A stretch of 33,959 nt of DNA from Flavobacteriaceae bacterium (GCA_030835825.1 JAURRA010000011.1:1-33959); one strand, 5' to 3'. Shown: positions 7,154-16,396, numbered from the stretch's first letter. Numbers and translations: made by a program. The notes: generated by a model from the sequence alone, not told the origin.

Positions 7154-7804
7154 ATGATTTTTGACAAAAAAACAGCGGAACAAATAGCACAAGAACTTCT
7201 GGCTATTAAGGCAATTCAATTGAATGCTGAAAAACCCTTTCAATGGGCCTCTGGATGGAAGTCGCCAATTTATTGCGACAACCGATTGATACTGTCATTC
7301 CCTAGTATGAGACAGTTGGTTTGTCAAGCTATGGCAGATGTCATTAAAATAAAATACCCCAAAACGGAATATGTTGCTGGCGTAGCAACTGGAGCCATTG
7401 GCTTTGCCACCATGGTGGCCGAATCGTTAGGTTTGCCAATGGTTTACGTTCGGCCAGAACCTAAAAAACATGGCCGTCAAAATCAAATTGAAGGAGTAAC
7501 ACCTGTTCATAAAAATGTAATAGTGGTTGAAGATTTAATCAGTTCAGGCAGTAGTAGTCTGAATGCTGTGAAAGCACTCAAAGAGGCCGAAGCAAATGTT
7601 CTTGGTATGGTTGCGGTTTTCACTTACAACTTTCCTATTGCACGGGCTAATTTTGAAAAACATCAATTGGATCTCTGGACCTTAAGCGATTATCCCACCT
7701 TGATTGCATTCGCAAAAAAATCTAATTACATAACAAGCCAACAAGAAGAAATGCTCTTGACTTGGAATAATGCCCCGAATACTTGGACACCTCATTCAAA
7801 CTAA
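7154..7804 (+). CDS. pyrE: orotate phosphoribosyltransferase
   Basis: PyrE (216 residues) converts orotate and PRPP into OMP in pyrimidine synthesis. The PRPP-binding motif VIVVEDLISSGSSS is at residues 122-135, and YVRPEPKKHGRQNQIEG gives the conserved catalytic Lys/His loop. Near the N-terminus, FQWASGWKSPIYCDNR is the typical substrate-contact segment. It is followed after 4 bases by an SRPBCC gene, and the two probably form one transcript from the -7 box just before the start. Confidence 0.95.
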   Translation: MIFDKKTAEQIAQELLAIKAIQLNAEKPFQWASGWKSPIYCDNRLILSFPSMRQLVCQAMADVIKIKYPKTEYVAGVATGAIGFATMVAESLGLPMVYVRPEPKKHGRQNQIEGVTPVHKNVIVVEDLISSGSSSLNAVKALKEAEANVLGMVAVFTYNFPIARANFEKHQLDLWTLSDYPTLIAFAKKSNYITSQQEEMLLTWNNAPNTWTPHSN

Positions 7805-7808
7805 ACAG

Positions 7809-8207
7809 ATGAAAATAGAAGCAAAGAAGGTTGTTGTTAACCGTTCAGCAGAACACGTTTTTGATTTTTTTAATGACTTGTCGAATTTCAAAAAACTCAT
7901 GCCCAGTAACTTATCCAAGTTTCAAGTTATTGACCAAGACACCTTCGTTTTTGGCCTGCAAGGTATGCCCGAAATTACTTTAAAAAAGAAAGCCTCCGTT
8001 GCTCCCAATAAAATTGTTTTTGGAGCAGCCAACAGTCCTATTGACTTTGACCTAACTGGAAACATATCAGCCGTTAGCCAGGACAGTGCCGAAGTGCAAC
8101 TGTCTTTTGAAGGCAAACTGAATCCAATGATGTCGATGATGGTCAAAGGTCCATTAACCAAGCTCTTAGCTCAATTTTCTGAGGGATTGTCTCATTTGTT
8201 TCAATAA
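7809..8207 (+). CDS. SRPBCC (START-like) family protein
   Basis: The 132-residue protein has the polyketide cyclase/START-like hydrophobic-pocket pattern: a first strand MKIEAKKVVVNRSAEHVFDFFNDLSNFKKLMP-type start (here residues 1 to about 32), a central beta-sheet and a C-terminal helix (LTKLLAQFSEGLSHLF). Such proteins bind small hydrophobic ligands; none is predictable here. The ATG at 8 bases into the gap after pyrE is chosen because homology starts there; a longer in-frame start at 7770 would overlap pyrE. The last 7 bases overlap the convergent birA. Confidence 0.78.
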   Translation: MKIEAKKVVVNRSAEHVFDFFNDLSNFKKLMPSNLSKFQVIDQDTFVFGLQGMPEITLKKKASVAPNKIVFGAANSPIDFDLTGNISAVSQDSAEVQLSFEGKLNPMMSMMVKGPLTKLLAQFSEGLSHLFQ

Positions 8208-8929
8208 ATCATCTTTAGCGTTTTTAAATCATAACTCTTGATTTTACCCGAAGTACTAAGCACTAATTGTCCATCTGGCGTCAAATCGGTTATCACGGCT
8301 TCGAATAACTTACCCTCTGTAGTCTCAAATTTTGATGAGAGGTTAAACCGGTATAGTTTCTTTACATAAGATGATTTGATAAGGCCAAATGATTTAACCT
8401 TGTCCGCGGTCAATTGTTCTTCGACCGATAAACGGAACTGATCTAAAAGCTGCTCTTTGTCAATCATTTTTCCATTACCCATAGCCAAGGATGTAGCCTT
8501 TGGCAAAAGACTGAAATCGGTTTGGTTAACATTAATACCGATGCCTATAATTGCGTATTTCCACAATTGTCCTTGGACGATATTCTCTATGAGAATACCC
8601 CCTATTTTTTTATCGCCTAGCATGATATCATTAGGCCATTTAATCGACAAGCCTTGGGGCACCCATAGGCTTAGGGCTTCTAATACTCCCAGACTTACTG
8701 CCATGCTCAAATGGAATTGCTCCCTCAATGGCATCTGATCCGTATGTTTTAAAATTGAAAAGGTCAAATTTTTCCGAGGTTCAGAGTACCAATGACTGCC
8801 CCTCTGTCCCTTTCCTTTAGTTTGGATTTTTGCCACAACAGTGGTGAAATCAAGACAATTTTTAACCTGACATAGGGTCTTCAGATATGTATTTGTAGAA
8901 TCAACAGAGTCGAGATTAATTAAAGTCAT
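8201..8929 (-). CDS. birA: biotin--[acetyl-CoA-carboxylase] ligase (single-function BirA)
   Basis: This 242-residue enzyme activates biotin to biotinyl-5'-AMP and attaches it to the acceptor lysine of carboxylases. GKGQRGSHW at residues 39-47 is the biotinyl-AMP binding loop, followed by KWPNDI (97-102) and GGILIE (110-115). There is no N-terminal helix-turn-helix, so it is the non-repressor class of ligase, usual in Bacteroidota. A short C-terminal domain (GQLVLSTSGKIKSYD) completes it. It is divergent from rsfS. Confidence 0.93.
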   Translation of the reverse strand: MTLINLDSVDSTNTYLKTLCQVKNCLDFTTVVAKIQTKGKGQRGSHWYSEPRKNLTFSILKHTDQMPLREQFHLSMAVSLGVLEALSLWVPQGLSIKWPNDIMLGDKKIGGILIENIVQGQLWKYAIIGIGINVNQTDFSLLPKATSLAMGNGKMIDKEQLLDQFRLSVEEQLTADKVKSFGLIKSSYVKKLYRFNLSSKFETTEGKLFEAVITDLTPDGQLVLSTSGKIKSYDLKTLKMIY

Positions 8930-8993
8930 TTGAGCACGTTTAATATTAAGGTTTTCTTATGGTTTTGACGATGTTAAACAGGCAAAAAAGTGA

Positions 8994-9001
8994 TACATTT
9001 G
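8994..9001 (+). promoter_or_regulatory. Bacteroidota -7 box for the rsfS operon
   Basis: TACATTTG matches TAnnTTTG exactly and ends 19 bases before the rsfS ATG at 9021. It is the likely promoter for rsfS-ftsH-cdsA-psd-ACBP. Confidence 0.55.
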
Positions 9002-9020
9002 TGCAAAGTAAATCAATTAA

Positions 9021-9392
9021 ATGACGCAGACCAATCAGAGTGCTGACTTGTTAATCACGAATATCATTCACGGTATAGAAGAACTGAAAGGACAAGAAGC
9101 TGTTTTACTGGACCTCAGAAAGATAGATAATACAGTTTGCGATTATTTTGTGATCTGCGAGGGCACGTCAAATACCCAAGTAGGCGCCATTGTGAACTCC
9201 ATTCGCAAACAAGTGAGTAAAGCCATTCAGGACAAACCTATACACATTGAAGGAACTGGAAATTCAGAATGGGTACTTATGGATTATGGCAATGTAGTGG
9301 TTCATGTTTTTCAAAAACATATTCGGGACTACTATGATATTGAAGGCCTTTGGGGTGACGCCATTACTACAGAATTAACATCAAAAAATTAA
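9021..9392 (+). CDS. rsfS: ribosome silencing factor RsfS
   Basis: The 123-residue protein binds ribosomal protein L14 and blocks subunit joining in slow growth or stationary phase. Family hallmarks are VLLDLRKIDNTVCDYFVICEGTS near residues 28-50 and the C-terminal WVLMDYGNVVVHVF around residues 83-96. It is first in a plus-strand operon with ftsH 8 bases downstream, an arrangement conserved across flavobacteria. Confidence 0.95.
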   Translation: MTQTNQSADLLITNIIHGIEELKGQEAVLLDLRKIDNTVCDYFVICEGTSNTQVGAIVNSIRKQVSKAIQDKPIHIEGTGNSEWVLMDYGNVVVHVFQKHIRDYYDIEGLWGDAITTELTSKN

Positions 9393-9400
9393 GACTATTA

Positions 9401-11362
9401 ATGACAAGCGATAAAAAACCTGCTGCTAAAAAGCCTAAATTTAGTCCTTATTGGATCTATGCCATTGCTATAGGTCTAATGATTGTTTTTAATATTTTTT
9501 CGGGTGGTCTCGGGGGTAGCAAAGGCGCACCGACAACCCCCAATCAGTTTTTTGAATTTCTAGGAGAAGGAGATGTAGAAAAACTTGAAATCATAAGAAA
9601 CACGCACATTGCCAAGGTCTTTCTGACCGAGGAGGCCAAAGCCAAAGATACCCACAAAGATGCGATCACATCTAACTTGTTTCCAGGATCTGATGGACCC
9701 AATTATGAGTTCGAGTTTGGCGATTTACAGAACTTCGAAAATCAAACCAACCTGATTATCGCTGAAAAGAATTTAGAAATCACACCAAAATTCGCCACAG
9801 AATCGAACGTTTGGGGAGACCTGTTAGTGTCATTCCTACCCTTCATACTACTTATTGGTGTTTGGATTTTCATCATGCGACGTATGTCCTCTGGCGCAGG
9901 TGGTGGCGCAGGTGGTCAGATATTTAGTATTGGTAAGTCACGTGCCAAATTATTTGACGAGAACACCGATGTAAAAACCACTTTTAAAGATGTCGCCGGC
10001 CTTGAAGGTGCCAAGGAGGAAGTTCAAGAAATTGTTGATTTTCTTAAAAATCCCGGAAAATATACGGCCTTAGGTGGTAAAATTCCGAAGGGAGCCCTAC
10101 TAGTTGGCCCTCCCGGTACAGGTAAAACCTTGTTAGCTAAAGCAGTAGCTGGAGAAGCCAAAGTTCCTTTCTTTTCACTTTCTGGCTCCGATTTCGTTGA
10201 GATGTTTGTAGGTGTAGGAGCTTCGCGAGTTAGAGATCTTTTTAAACAAGCCAAAGACAAATCCCCTGCCATCATTTTTATCGATGAAATAGATGCCATC
10301 GGACGGGCGCGTGGTAAAAGTAATTTCTCTGGATCTAACGATGAAAGAGAAAACACCTTGAATCAACTACTTACAGAAATGGATGGTTTTGGAACCAACA
10401 CCAATGTCATTGTGGTAGCTGCTACCAACAGAGCTGATGTCCTAGATACGGCGCTTATGAGAGCTGGAAGATTTGATCGTCAAATATATGTTGACCTGCC
10501 GGACATCAGAGAGCGTAAAGAAATTTTCGAGGTTCACTTGAGACCGCTCAAAATAGACAAAGAGTTGGATGTAGACTTTCTATCGAAGCAAACCCCTGGT
10601 TTTTCGGGAGCTGACATCGCCAACGTGTGTAACGAAGCCGCCTTAGTGGCCGCAAGAAAAGGACATAAAAAAGTTGGAAAACAAGATTTTTTAGATGCTG
10701 TTGATAGAATTGTTGGTGGTCTAGAAAAGAAAAATAAAATTGTGACCGCCTCAGAGAAAAAGGCTGTTGCTTATCACGAAGCAGGCCATGCTGTAGTCAG
10801 TTGGATGCTGGAGTATGCAGCACCACTGGTGAAAGTCACAATAGTCCCACGAGGACGCTCACTTGGTGCAGCTTGGTATCTGCCTGAAGAAAGGTTAATT
10901 GTCAGACCAAATCAAATGCTAGATGAGATGTGCGCTACACTCGGAGGAAGGGCAGCTGAAAAGGTAATATTTAATGAAATTTCCACAGGCGCTTTAAGCG
11001 ATCTGGAAAAAGTGACTAAACAGGCTCGCGCCATGGTAACCGTTTATGGTTTGAATGATAAAGTCGGCAATCTGACATTTTACGACTCATCGGGGCAGAC
11101 AGAGTATGGATTTACCAAACCTTACAGTGAGCAAACTGCAGAACTCATTGACAAAGAAATTTCGAATATAATAGAGGCTCAATATCAAAGAGCCATTAAC
11201 ATACTAGAGGAAAATAAAGAAAAATTGATTCTTCTAGCCGAAGAGCTTTTGGAGAAAGAGGTTATTTTCAAGGACAATTTAGAAACCATTTTTGGCAAAA
11301 GACCTTTCGAAGTAGAACCTCCTATCGACCAAACCCAAAAGGATAACACGGAAGAGGAATAA
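9401..11362 (+). CDS. ftsH: ATP-dependent zinc metalloprotease FtsH
   Basis: FtsH (653 residues) degrades membrane and some soluble proteins. Two transmembrane segments (about 17-34 and 141-159) flank the periplasmic domain. The AAA+ module has Walker A GPPGTGKT (236-243), Walker B IIFIDEID (291-298), the [11 protein letters not shown] pore/substrate segment just before it, and the second region of homology [21 protein letters not shown]. The Zn2+ motif HEAGH is at 459-463. A Gly-rich linker ([11 protein letters not shown]) follows TM2. The LUD-domain gene often found between ftsH and cdsA in flavobacteria is absent here; cdsA follows after 10 bases. Confidence 0.97.
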   Translation: MTSDKKPAAKKPKFSPYWIYAIAIGLMIVFNIFSGGLGGSKGAPTTPNQFFEFLGEGDVEKLEIIRNTHIAKVFLTEEAKAKDTHKDAITSNLFPGSDGPNYEFEFGDLQNFENQTNLIIAEKNLEITPKFATESNVWGDLLVSFLPFILLIGVWIFIMRRMSSGAGGGAGGQIFSIGKSRAKLFDENTDVKTTFKDVAGLEGAKEEVQEIVDFLKNPGKYTALGGKIPKGALLVGPPGTGKTLLAKAVAGEAKVPFFSLSGSDFVEMFVGVGASRVRDLFKQAKDKSPAIIFIDEIDAIGRARGKSNFSGSNDERENTLNQLLTEMDGFGTNTNVIVVAATNRADVLDTALMRAGRFDRQIYVDLPDIRERKEIFEVHLRPLKIDKELDVDFLSKQTPGFSGADIANVCNEAALVAARKGHKKVGKQDFLDAVDRIVGGLEKKNKIVTASEKKAVAYHEAGHAVVSWMLEYAAPLVKVTIVPRGRSLGAAWYLPEERLIVRPNQMLDEMCATLGGRAAEKVIFNEISTGALSDLEKVTKQARAMVTVYGLNDKVGNLTFYDSSGQTEYGFTKPYSEQTAELIDKEISNIIEAQYQRAINILEENKEKLILLAEELLEKEVIFKDNLETIFGKRPFEVEPPIDQTQKDNTEEE

Positions 11363-11372
11363 CTAATACGCC

Positions 11373-12179
11373 ATGCAGCAATTTGTACAAAGAGTAGTTT
11401 ATGGATTATTGTATGTACTGTTGGTATTTGGATCCATACAATTTGATTATTCGTTTGCCGCTCTTGTCGCTGTTTTAGGTGTAATATTGATTTATGAGTA
11501 CACCATAATCACTAAAATCAAGTTTTACGCGCCTCTGTTATACTTTGTTTTTGCCTTACTGATTTTAGTTTTTTTATACTATTTAAGAGACAGCAGTGCA
11601 TCTCCAATCCTTTTGTTAGTCGTTAGTAGCGCTGCCATTCTTTCTCAATTGTTTTTGCTTCTCAAGTTTTTTCAAGGGAAAGATTTTACCCATCCTAACA
11701 CTCAAGGTTTTTTTTACATAGGTCATGGCCTATTAAGTTTATTGTGTTTAGCGGTGATTCAAGGTATATTTGATGCTGATTTACTTCTTTATTTTTTTAT
11801 TGTAATCTGGCTATGTGATAGCGGTGCCTATGCCGTTGGAAATCTGATTCGAGGTAAAAAATTAATGCCTTCAGTTTCTCCAAACAAAACCATTTCAGGA
11901 TTCGCTGGGGGAGTTATTTTGGCCGGTATTTTCGGATGGATTGCAAGTTCCTATTTACCCGTGTTCAATAGTTTTCAATCGATTATTTTCAGTACTTTAA
12001 TAGCGGTAATTGCCGCTGTAGGAGATCTGATAGAATCGAAGTACAAAAGATCGAGTGGCGTGAAAGATAGCGGAAAAATTTTACCTGGACATGGAGGAGT
12101 ATATGATCGACTAGATGGTGTTATATTTGCCGCGCCATGGGCGGTTATCATTTTTAAAATTGTTAAAGATGTTTCATAA
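11373..12179 (+). CDS. cdsA: phosphatidate cytidylyltransferase
   Basis: CdsA (268 residues) makes CDP-diacylglycerol from phosphatidate and CTP, the branch point of phospholipid synthesis. The sequence is strongly hydrophobic with about 6-8 membrane helices. The C-terminal signature is visible as SPNKTISGFAGG, GDLIESKYKRSSGVKDSG and GHGGVYDRLDG. Its end overlaps the start of psd by 11 bases, which places two consecutive steps of phosphatidylethanolamine synthesis in one operon; the intermediate phosphatidylserine synthase is not in the window. Confidence 0.93.
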   Translation: MQQFVQRVVYGLLYVLLVFGSIQFDYSFAALVAVLGVILIYEYTIITKIKFYAPLLYFVFALLILVFLYYLRDSSASPILLLVVSSAAILSQLFLLLKFFQGKDFTHPNTQGFFYIGHGLLSLLCLAVIQGIFDADLLLYFFIVIWLCDSGAYAVGNLIRGKKLMPSVSPNKTISGFAGGVILAGIFGWIASSYLPVFNSFQSIIFSTLIAVIAAVGDLIESKYKRSSGVKDSGKILPGHGGVYDRLDGVIFAAPWAVIIFKIVKDVS

Positions 12180-12834
12180 AGAAGGTTACAAGATTATCAC
12201 AATTGCAATGGTTATTGCAATTGCATCCATAATAGCATTGGATTATTATGTCGTTGACGACCTTATTAAATTATTCACCCAGTTGGGTGTCATTGCCTTT
12301 TTAATTCTCATTCTGCAATTTTTCCGGAATCCAAAAAGAGAGATTACTTGGGATGTAAATAAAGTTTTCGCACCTGTTGACGGCAAAGTAGTTGTCATTG
12401 AAACCGTTTTTGAAGATGAATTTTTTCGCGCAAAAAGAAAGCAAATTAGTATTTTTATGTCGCCACTGAATGTTCATGTAACCCGATATCCAGTCAGTGG
12501 AGAGGTGGTTTACAGCAAATACCATCCCGGGAAATATTTGGTCGCATGGCACCCAAAATCAAGTACGCTAAACGAGCGCACCACCGTGGTGGTGAAATCG
12601 CCTAAGTTTGGACCTGTTTTGTTCCGACAAATCGCCGGAGCGTTAGCCAGACGTATTGTAAACTATGCCAAAGTAGGTGACATAGGCCAACAAGGCAGTG
12701 ACAGTGGTTTTATCAAATTCGGATCTAGAGTAGATGTTTTTTTGCCTCTAGATGCAGTCATTACGGTTAAGCCTAATCAAAAAGTTGTTGGTGCCAAAAC
12801 AGTCATAGCAGAATACCATGAACCCGAAGAATGA
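12169..12834 (+). CDS. psd: phosphatidylserine decarboxylase (archaetidylserine-type, short form)
   Basis: The 221-residue proenzyme decarboxylates phosphatidylserine to phosphatidylethanolamine. The start MFHKEGYKII is the usual one in the family; an in-frame ATG at 12115 lies deep inside cdsA and is unlikely. Two N-terminal membrane helices are followed by FAPVDGKVVVIE, SPLNVHVTRYPVSGEV and SDSGFIKFGSRVDVFLP. Self-cleavage is expected between Gly185 and Ser186 in FGSR, making the pyruvoyl group. The gene overlaps both cdsA (11 bases) and the ACBP gene (17 bases). A 10-bp inverted repeat lies within its first 20 codons. Confidence 0.92.
   Translation: MFHKEGYKIITIAMVIAIASIIALDYYVVDDLIKLFTQLGVIAFLILILQFFRNPKREITWDVNKVFAPVDGKVVVIETVFEDEFFRAKRKQISIFMSPLNVHVTRYPVSGEVVYSKYHPGKYLVAWHPKSSTLNERTTVVVKSPKFGPVLFRQIAGALARRIVNYAKVGDIGQQGSDSGFIKFGSRVDVFLPLDAVITVKPNQKVVGAKTVIAEYHEPEE
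12200..12223. repeat. 10-bp perfect inverted repeat within psd coding sequence
   Basis: CAATTGCAAT and its complement flank a GGTT loop, about 30-55 bases after the psd start codon. The same bases encode the Ile/Ala-rich first membrane helix. It could form an mRNA hairpin near the translation start, or simply reflect repeated ATT/GCA codons. Confidence 0.6.
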
Positions 12835-13087
12835 TTTAGACAAGGTGTTTTTAGAAGCGGTAGAAAAGGTCAACAACCATACTCAGCCATTTCCAGCAGA
12901 TTTTTTGCTCAGACTTTACGCGTTTTATAAACGCGCAACCAATGACGAAAGCAGACCCAGTAGTAAGAATAACCTCATCAATGCGTTCAAAACTAACGCC
13001 TTATTCCAAGCCAGAGAAGTGAACACAGGTGTGGCTAAGCAAAATTATATCGAATTAGTCCATTCGTACTTCAACAAGGAGGAATAA
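12818..13087 (+). CDS. acyl-CoA-binding protein (ACBP)
   Basis: The 89-residue, soluble, helical protein follows the ACBP pattern: LDKVFLEAVEKVNNH, a Pro-containing turn, LLRLYAFYKRAT (normally LxLYgLYKQAT), then a Lys/Asn-rich segment and YIELV at the end (normally Y...V). It binds long-chain acyl-CoA and may supply acyl groups to lipid synthesis. It overlaps psd by 17 bases and closes the phospholipid operon. The GDxxxxRPG loop typical of ACBPs is degenerate (NDESRPSS), which keeps the call short of certain. Confidence 0.8.
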   Translation: MNPKNDLDKVFLEAVEKVNNHTQPFPADFLLRLYAFYKRATNDESRPSSKNNLINAFKTNALFQAREVNTGVAKQNYIELVHSYFNKEE

Positions 13088-13093
13088 AATACG

Positions 13094-15727
13094 CTATGCG
13101 CCTAAGGAGGCAATTCTGTTTTGAAGCATTTGAATTTTATCCATAGCATCGGATTCCTTTTGTTTCTCAATGGCGACCACTGATTCAGGAGCATTTGATA
13201 CAAATCTTTCGTTTTTCAATTTACCTTGAACAGACTTCAAAAATCCCTGAGTGTATTTCAATTCTTCCGTCAACTGAATCAATTCTCCTTCGGTATCAAC
13301 AGGTCCAACTATTGGTACAAAATATTCAGTACTTCCGATTCTAAACGACAGAGCTCCATCTTGTTTTTCATCGACCTTACGCATATCAGATAAATTAGTC
13401 AATTTCTTAATGAGTCCTATAAGATTCGGATTCCAATCCATTGTTCCATAAACCAAAACTTCCAATTGATCCTTGAAGGCGATTTGCTGTGACTTTCTGA
13501 GCGAACGCAATTGGCTTATCACTTCCTTGACAGATTCAAAATCTGTAATTAAAGCCTGATCATAATCCTTACTCGCTGGCCAATCGGAAACAATAAGTGC
13601 CTGATTTGAATCTCGAGTTGCATTTTGTTGCCAAATTTCTTCGGTTAAAAAAGGCATAAACGGATGCAATATTTTCAAATTTTGCTCAAACAATGCTATA
13701 ACTTGGTCATAAGTCTTTTTATCTATAGGCGAACCGTAGTCTGGCTTTACAGCCTCGAGCAACCAAGAGCAAAAATCATCCCATATAAGCTTGTAAGTGG
13801 TCATTAAGGCATCACTTAAGCGATACTTGTCAAAATGGTCATTGATTTCTGCCAAGGCCAGATCAAATTTGTTCGCATACCAGTCGAGAGCTAAGGTGTT
13901 TTCTACCGGCGTATCTTTATCGCTAACTTCCCAGCCCTTGACCAAGCGAAAGGCGTTCCATATTTTGTTAGCAAACCCTTTTCCTTGTTGGCACAAGGCG
14001 TCATCGAACAACAAATCGTTCCCTGCCGCTGCACTAAGAAGCAAACCTACTCTAACACCATCAGCACCAAAATCTTCAATCAGTTTCAAAGCATCAGGGG
14101 AGTTTCCAAGAGATTTGCTCATTTTTCTGCGTTGCTTGTCCCTGACAAGACCAGTGAAATACACATTTGAAAAGGGCTTTTGGTCAGAGAATTTGTGACC
14201 CGCCATAATCATTCTTGCTACCCAGAAAAATAGGATATCCGGCCCAGTGACCAAATCATTAGTTGGGTAATAATATTTAAACTCTTCGTTTTCAGGATTA
14301 TTGATACCATCAAAAACACTCATTGGCCACAGCCAAGATGAAAACCAAGTATCGAGAACATCTGGGTCTTGGCGTAAATCTGTCATTTTCAGGTGCTGTT
14401 GTCCCGAAACCGATTGTGCCATTTCCAAAGCCTCTTCCTTAGTCGCTGCAACTACAAAATCGTTGTTTCCCTCTCCGTAATAGTAGGCTGGAATTTGCTG
14501 ACCCCACCACAATTGTCTGGAGATATTCCAATCGCGTATATTGATCATCCAATGGCGGTATGTGTTTTCAAATTTCTTTGGAAAAAATTTAATTTCATCG
14601 GTATTCAAAACAGCATCAATGGCAGGTTGTGACAATTCATCCATCCTCAAAAACCATTGATCTGAAAGTCTTGGTTCTATAACTGCTTTTGTTCTTTCGC
14701 TGGTGCCTACTTTATGAGTTATGGATTCTGTTTTTATGAGAACACCCGAAGACTGCAATTCTTTGGCTATGGCCTTGCGAGCAACTGATCTATCTTGACC
14801 TTCATAGTGCAGACCATGATGATTTAAAGTGCCATCAGGATTTAATATATCTATTACATCCAGATCATGCTTCTCCCCCAACATTTTGTCATTCATATCA
14901 TGGGCAGGAGTCACTTTTAAACAACCTGTACCAAACTCTATATCCACATAATCGTCTGCGATAATAGGAATTTTTCTGCCACAAACTGGCACAACTGCGT
15001 ACTTGCCAACCAAAGTAGAATACCGATCATCATGGGGGTTTACACAAATAGCTGTATCTCCAAGAATAGTCTCTGGTCGTGTTGTGGCGATAGTCACTGA
15101 ACCCGAACCATCCTTAAGTTGATATTCTAGGTAATACAGTAAATCCTGTTTTTCTTCGTAAATCACTTCCTCATCCGACAGGGTGGTCTGGGCTTCAGGA
15201 TCCCAGTTTACCATGCGAAAACCACGATATATTTTTCCTTCACGATATAACTCCACAAAAGTTTTTATAACTGCTGCATTCATATCCTCATCCATGGTGA
15301 ATTTGGTGCGCTGCCAGTCGCAAGAGCAGCCCAATTTCTTCAGCTGTTCTAAAATGACACCGCCGTATTCGTGAGTCCAATCCCAAGCGTGATTAAGAAA
15401 TTCTTCTCTGGAAATATCCTTTTTGTCAATACCATTCTCTTTTAACTTGGCAACCACTTTTGCTTCAGTAGCTATACTCGCATGATCTGTTCCGGGCACC
15501 CAACAGGCGTTGTAACCTCGCAAACGAGCCCGTCTAATCAAAATATCTTGAATGGTATTATTGAGCATATGCCCCATATGCAAAATGCCAGTCACATTGG
15601 GAGGAGGAATAACTATGGAAAATGCCGGACGCTCATCTGGTTTCGAGTAGAAATAGCCATGTTCCATCCAATAGGCGTACCATTTTTTTTCAATCTCTGA
15701 CGGATCATACTTCGAGGAAATAGCCAT
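13094..15727 (-). CDS. valS: valyl-tRNA synthetase
   Basis: ValRS (877 residues) charges tRNA-Val. The class I motifs are PPPNVTGILHMGH (residues 41-53, HIGH-type) and KMSKS (535-539). The editing domain contains TTRPETILGDTAICVNP, and the anticodon-binding and C-terminal coiled-coil regions are intact (end near KIQMLQNRIASLGA). The start at 15727 gives MAISSKYDPSEIE and is preferred because the longer start at 15763 would lie upstream of a -7 box at 15751-15758. It is convergent with the ACBP gene, with only 6 bases between stops. Confidence 0.96.
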   Translation of the reverse strand: MAISSKYDPSEIEKKWYAYWMEHGYFYSKPDERPAFSIVIPPPNVTGILHMGHMLNNTIQDILIRRARLRGYNACWVPGTDHASIATEAKVVAKLKENGIDKKDISREEFLNHAWDWTHEYGGVILEQLKKLGCSCDWQRTKFTMDEDMNAAVIKTFVELYREGKIYRGFRMVNWDPEAQTTLSDEEVIYEEKQDLLYYLEYQLKDGSGSVTIATTRPETILGDTAICVNPHDDRYSTLVGKYAVVPVCGRKIPIIADDYVDIEFGTGCLKVTPAHDMNDKMLGEKHDLDVIDILNPDGTLNHHGLHYEGQDRSVARKAIAKELQSSGVLIKTESITHKVGTSERTKAVIEPRLSDQWFLRMDELSQPAIDAVLNTDEIKFFPKKFENTYRHWMINIRDWNISRQLWWGQQIPAYYYGEGNNDFVVAATKEEALEMAQSVSGQQHLKMTDLRQDPDVLDTWFSSWLWPMSVFDGINNPENEEFKYYYPTNDLVTGPDILFFWVARMIMAGHKFSDQKPFSNVYFTGLVRDKQRRKMSKSLGNSPDALKLIEDFGADGVRVGLLLSAAAGNDLLFDDALCQQGKGFANKIWNAFRLVKGWEVSDKDTPVENTLALDWYANKFDLALAEINDHFDKYRLSDALMTTYKLIWDDFCSWLLEAVKPDYGSPIDKKTYDQVIALFEQNLKILHPFMPFLTEEIWQQNATRDSNQALIVSDWPASKDYDQALITDFESVKEVISQLRSLRKSQQIAFKDQLEVLVYGTMDWNPNLIGLIKKLTNLSDMRKVDEKQDGALSFRIGSTEYFVPIVGPVDTEGELIQLTEELKYTQGFLKSVQGKLKNERFVSNAPESVVAIEKQKESDAMDKIQMLQNRIASLGA

Positions 15728-15750
15728 TGTGCTCTTCGTTTTAAAAAAAG

Positions 15751-15758
15751 CAAAATTA
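15751..15758 (-). promoter_or_regulatory. Bacteroidota -7 box for valS
   Basis: The minus strand reads TAATTTTG, an exact TAnnTTTG match, ending 23 bases before the chosen ATG. Its position excludes the upstream in-frame start at 15763. Confidence 0.55.
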
Positions 15759-15815
15759 GACAATATTTCAGCGTTGGAAAAACTTATCGCGCTTAGAAAA
15801 CAATATTGGGTTAGG

Positions 15816-15845
15816 CATGAAAGTTGATATAATTTTTTACCTTTA
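15816..15845 (+). promoter_or_regulatory. probable -33/-7 promoter of the DUF1573 gene
   Basis: TTG (15816-15818) and TACCTTTA (15838-15845, 7/8 match) are 19 bp apart, the expected spacing. The box ends 23 bases before the ATG. Confidence 0.5.
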
Positions 15846-15868
15846 CTTACTTATTTAATTTTTAACCT

Positions 15869-16300
15869 ATGAAAAATATTTTTGCTCTCTTATTAGCAGT
15901 CTCTTTTGGATTTGTTTCATTAGCTCAAGAAAGCCAAGCTAAGATCACCTTCAAAACAGAAACAATTGACTTCGGCACTATTGAAAAGTCTTCGAATGGT
16001 GTACGCGTTTTTGAATTTACCAACACTGGAAATGCCCCTTTAGTCATCACGGACGTCAAATCATCTTGTGGTTGCACCATTCCAAAGAAGCCTGAAAAAC
16101 CAATCATGCCCGGAGAAAATGGTGTTATCGAAGTAAAATACGACACCAAACGTGTTGCGCCATTCAGAAAAACGATCACAGTAACCTCCAATGCAGAGCG
16201 CTCAACGGTAGCTCTTAAAATTAAAGGAACTGTAGTAGATTCAGAGGCTGGTGACGGTATCATGGATAAGAAAAAAACAAGTGTTATAAAAAATAATTGA
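15869..16300 (+). CDS. secreted DUF1573 domain protein
   Basis: The 143-residue product starts with a Sec signal peptide (MKNIFALLLAVSFGFVSLAQ) and then a single DUF1573 Ig-like domain. Family features are IDFGTIEKSSNGVRVFEFTN, the TNTGNAPL strand, SSCGCTIPK with two close cysteines, and PGENGVIEVKYDT. These small beta-sandwich proteins are abundant in Bacteroidota envelopes and their function is unknown; the CGC pair may be structural or bind metal. The gene stands alone with its own promoter and terminator, so it is probably well expressed. Confidence 0.88.
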   Translation: MKNIFALLLAVSFGFVSLAQESQAKITFKTETIDFGTIEKSSNGVRVFEFTNTGNAPLVITDVKSSCGCTIPKKPEKPIMPGENGVIEVKYDTKRVAPFRKTITVTSNAERSTVALKIKGTVVDSEAGDGIMDKKKTSVIKNN

Positions 16301-16322
16301 TCTATCATTTTTAAAGATTTGC

Positions 16323-16353
16323 AAAAGCGCATCAAAAAAATGCGCTTTTTTTT
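16323..16353 (+). terminator. Rho-independent terminator of the DUF1573 gene
   Basis: A 9-bp perfect stem (aaaagcgca at 16323-16331 with tgcgctttt at 16341-16349), a 9-base A-rich loop and a run of eight T. It begins 22 bases after the stop. Confidence 0.88.
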
Positions 16354-16396
16354 ATGGCCTCTAAAATCAACTGGTCAAGGATTCAATTAAATTTCG

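Noticed and set aside
13077-13146. AAGGAGG followed by an ATG at 13096 that opens a 16-codon plus-strand frame
   Set aside because: The frame is antisense to the 3' end of valS, has no recognisable sequence, and Shine-Dalgarno sites are little used in this phylum. The AAGGAGG is simply the last codons of the ACBP gene.
15727-15763. Longer valS start at 15763
   Set aside because: An exact -7 box on the minus strand lies between the two starts, so the longer start would not be on the transcript; homologues begin at the shorter form.
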